From NCBI GenBank assembly GCA_016296675.1, contig JAEDIV010000003.1, positions 1-53,112 of the forward strand: a DNA stretch of 53,112 nucleotides, in the 5' to 3' direction. This stretch comes from Clostridia bacterium (GTDB taxonomy: Bacteria; Bacillota; Clostridia; Christensenellales; Aristaeellaceae). Made by a program: the position numbers and the translations under genes. Each line of letters begins with the position of its first letter. Positions within the stretch are counted from its first letter, which is position 1. Below, piece after piece: positions 51,560-53,112 of this stretch. The notes beneath the pieces were generated by a model that saw nothing but the letters and a program-made list of their open reading frames with translations, was not told the origin of the DNA and did no database searches.

Positions 51560-52327
51560 ATGCACGATGCAGAAATCCAGAACATTATAACGCAGATATT
51601 GGATCTTGGAGAAATCATGCTCAAAAGCGGGGGAGAAGTGTATCGCGTTGAAGATACCATCACCCGACTTGCGAAAGCCTACGGCGCACAAAGTACGCAT
51701 GTCTTCTGCATTCCATCCAATATTGTAGCAACCATCACGATCAATAATTCTGAAATCACCCATTCAAGGCGTGTTATGACGGTTGAAACCAACCTTGAAC
51801 TTCTCGACCGTATGAATGATCTTGCCAGACTGATTTGCCGCGAAACGCCGGATGCAACGGAATTTGCTCGCCTGATCAAGGAAAAATCGAATGTAAGGCG
51901 TTATAACCATATCGAGAAGATTTTTATCTATGCCTTTATCAGCGCTTCTTTCGCCGTATTTTTCGGGGGCTCCTGGCTGGATGCGGCTGCCTCTGCTGTA
52001 ACCGGCATTATTGTGTATTTCGCCGCGCTCCTTGCCCGTCATATCGGCGGAAACATTGTGTTTACGGATATCTTCTGCGCGGGTTTTTCCGCGCTTTTCG
52101 CGGTCATTTTCACGCGGCTCGGCTTTGGCCATGACGCGGATAAGATCATCATCGGAAATGTAATGCTCCTGATTCCGGGCGTTGAGCTTGTCAACAGTAT
52201 GCGCGACTTTATTTCCGGCGATATTCAGGCCGGCACGATGCATATCGCGGAAGCGCTGTTTCTCGCAATCGCAATTGCCGTCGGCGCCGCCGGCGTGCTT
52301 ACCCTGATGGGAGGCGGTCAGCTGTGA
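51560..52327 (+). CDS. ThrE-type threonine/serine exporter, large subunit (DUF1212)
   Basis: 255 aa. The cytoplasmic N-terminal domain has the family pattern ILDLGEIMLKSGGEVYRVEDTI (split across 13-34) and a THSRRVMTVETN segment. About five membrane helices follow from about 120. Together with the next gene it forms a split ThrE exporter of threonine or serine. I chose ATG 51560 with GGGAG nine bases upstream; the TTG at 51554 is less likely. Its stop overlaps the next start. Confidence 0.9.
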   Translation: MHDAEIQNIITQILDLGEIMLKSGGEVYRVEDTITRLAKAYGAQSTHVFCIPSNIVATITINNSEITHSRRVMTVETNLELLDRMNDLARLICRETPDATEFARLIKEKSNVRRYNHIEKIFIYAFISASFAVFFGGSWLDAAASAVTGIIVYFAALLARHIGGNIVFTDIFCAGFSALFAVIFTRLGFGHDADKIIIGNVMLLIPGVELVNSMRDFISGDIQAGTMHIAEALFLAIAIAVGAAGVLTLMGGGQL

Positions 52328-52791
52328 TTTGGGATAAATGGATTATTCCGATTCTGATGGCCGCCATTGGAAGCGTCACCTTCGGTATGTTCTTTGGTAT
52401 TTACACCAAAAAGCTCATTTTTTCGGCGCTTGGCGGCGCGCTTACATGGAGCGTATACCTGATTGGCATGCATTTTCATATAAGCGAGCCCATCTGTTAT
52501 GCGCTTGGCGCTGCCTGTGGAACTTTGTTTGCTGAGATTCTTGCGCGCGTTGTCAAAACGCCTGTCACGCTCTTTATCATCACTTCCGTTATTCCGCTTG
52601 TTCCCGGAGGCTCTCTTTATTATACGATGCTCGGCCTTCTTCAGGGAAATCAGGAAGTATTTCTTCTCAAAGGATCCTATACGCTGTCAGCAGCCGGAGC
52701 CATGGCGCTTGGCATGTTTGCAGCGACAATGCTTTTCAAACTTGTATTCTCCTTAATCCGCATTCCTGAAAAAAAGGACAATGTCTCCTGA
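52324..52791 (+). CDS. ThrE-type threonine/serine exporter, small subunit (DUF3815)
   Basis: 155 aa with about five membrane helices and the conserved SVIPLVPGGSLYYTMLGLL motif (split at about 80-98). It is the second half of the exporter. The GTG start at 52324 overlaps the upstream TGA (GTGA), with GGAGGCGG upstream, so the subunits are made together. Followed by a strong terminator. Confidence 0.9.
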   Translation: MIWDKWIIPILMAAIGSVTFGMFFGIYTKKLIFSALGGALTWSVYLIGMHFHISEPICYALGAACGTLFAEILARVVKTPVTLFIITSVIPLVPGGSLYYTMLGLLQGNQEVFLLKGSYTLSAAGAMALGMFAATMLFKLVFSLIRIPEKKDNVS

Positions 52792-52804
52792 TTTTATCAA
52801 ATAT

Positions 52805-52847
52805 AAAAAATACCGCCTTGACCTTTACGCCAAAGCGGTATTTTTTA
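52805..52847. terminator. Bidirectional terminator after the exporter genes
   Basis: Perfect 12-bp stem AAAAAATACCGC/GCGGTATTTTTT with an 18-base loop between convergent genes; A- and T-runs serve both strands. Confidence 0.9.
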
Positions 52848-53112
52848 CTGGACAATCGGCATTTCAACATTCTTTGCAAGCCTCATGATCTGATCTTCAA
52901 TGCTGATTGTCACTTCTGTTTCAAGCATTCTTTCAAACTCGGGTTTGCTCATGCTCTCCATAAGCGCCTCTTCAATGACGCGACGCTGTCTGGCTGAACC
53001 CAGGCTTCCCTTAAACATATGAAAGATCACTTTCCTTGAAAACAAAGGAAGATCGATTTTGTTGACCTGCGCGGCTATCACTTTCTTTCCAAAGTAGGCA
53101 ACAGCCAAACCG
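52845..53112 (-). CDS. C-terminal part of an unknown gene, cut by the window edge
   Basis: At least 88 codons remain, open through the right edge; the TTG near 53108 is not preceded by any visible SD, so the true start is outside. The visible part is helical and charged (EEALMESMSKPEFERML) and ends NVEMPIVQ. I do not recognise a family. It converges on the exporter genes and shares their terminator. Confidence 0.65.
   Translation of the reverse strand, partial: GLAVAYFGKKVIAAQVNKIDLPLFSRKVIFHMFKGSLGSARQRRVIEEALMESMSKPEFERMLETEVTISIEDQIMRLAKNVEMPIVQ

Overview
The window is about 53 kb of ordinary chromosome from a spore-forming, low-to-mid G+C Gram-positive anaerobe of the Clostridia (Bacillota). 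The evidence is a gerA-gerB-gerC germinant receptor operon, a CdaA/CdaR diadenylate cyclase pair, a PurR-type purine repressor with a perfect PurBox, the dnaG-rpoD-trmK-nif3 macromolecular synthesis cluster, an A-type RNase P RNA, purine-rich Shine-Dalgarno sites and some TTG starts. A Christensenellales-like gut lineage is possible, but I cannot assign a genus from the sequence alone. Gene density is high. No gene-free stretch exceeds 300 bases, and I see no insertion sequence, prophage, integron, plasmid or CRISPR signature.

Left part (1-10600). A minus-strand operon cdaA-cdaR-membrane protein-PIG-V mannosyltransferase (68-4083) is followed by an orphan membrane protein whose start lies in an inverted repeat. 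Next is a coupled minus operon birA-nnr-unknown-MBL hydrolase (4778-8036). Divergent from birA are a cytosolic sulfatase and an exported L,D-transpeptidase-like protein, then tRNA-Leu(UAG).

Middle part (10600-31300). A DUF1836 regulator has a promoter that makes a leaderless mRNA likely. It is followed by degV, a YtcJ-like amidohydrolase, recX, yebC, murI, a heavily codon-biased EF-G paralogue with degenerate GTPase motifs, an unknown small protein, a PrsA-like foldase, dnaG-rpoD, trmK-nif3-zinc ribbon protein, rnpB, an MFS transporter, murC with a coupled lipoprotein gene, and purR.

Right part (30700-53112). A plus-strand run pth-mfd-ygiQ-RACo-like protein is followed by a TetR regulator and a cell-wall amidase. 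A lipid kinase faces them. The ger operon and the thrC-thrB-ACT operon run on the minus strand, with hom-asd divergent from thrC. The end holds ogt, a frameshifted SGNH hydrolase, a two-gene ThrE-type exporter and an edge-truncated unknown gene. Threonine is therefore made from aspartate semialdehyde (Asd, Hom, ThrB, ThrC), with a putative regulator and exporter nearby.

No wholly new multi-gene system is evident. The most unusual signals are: (1) a complete intrinsic terminator built from the SD and start codon of gerA, at the junction of the threonine and germination operons; (2) the EF-G paralogue with altered G3 and G4 motifs but the strongest codon bias in the window; (3) SD-in-loop and leaderless gene starts; (4) the frameshifted SGNH hydrolase; and (5) the association of c-di-AMP synthesis genes with a PIG-V-like mannosyltransferase.
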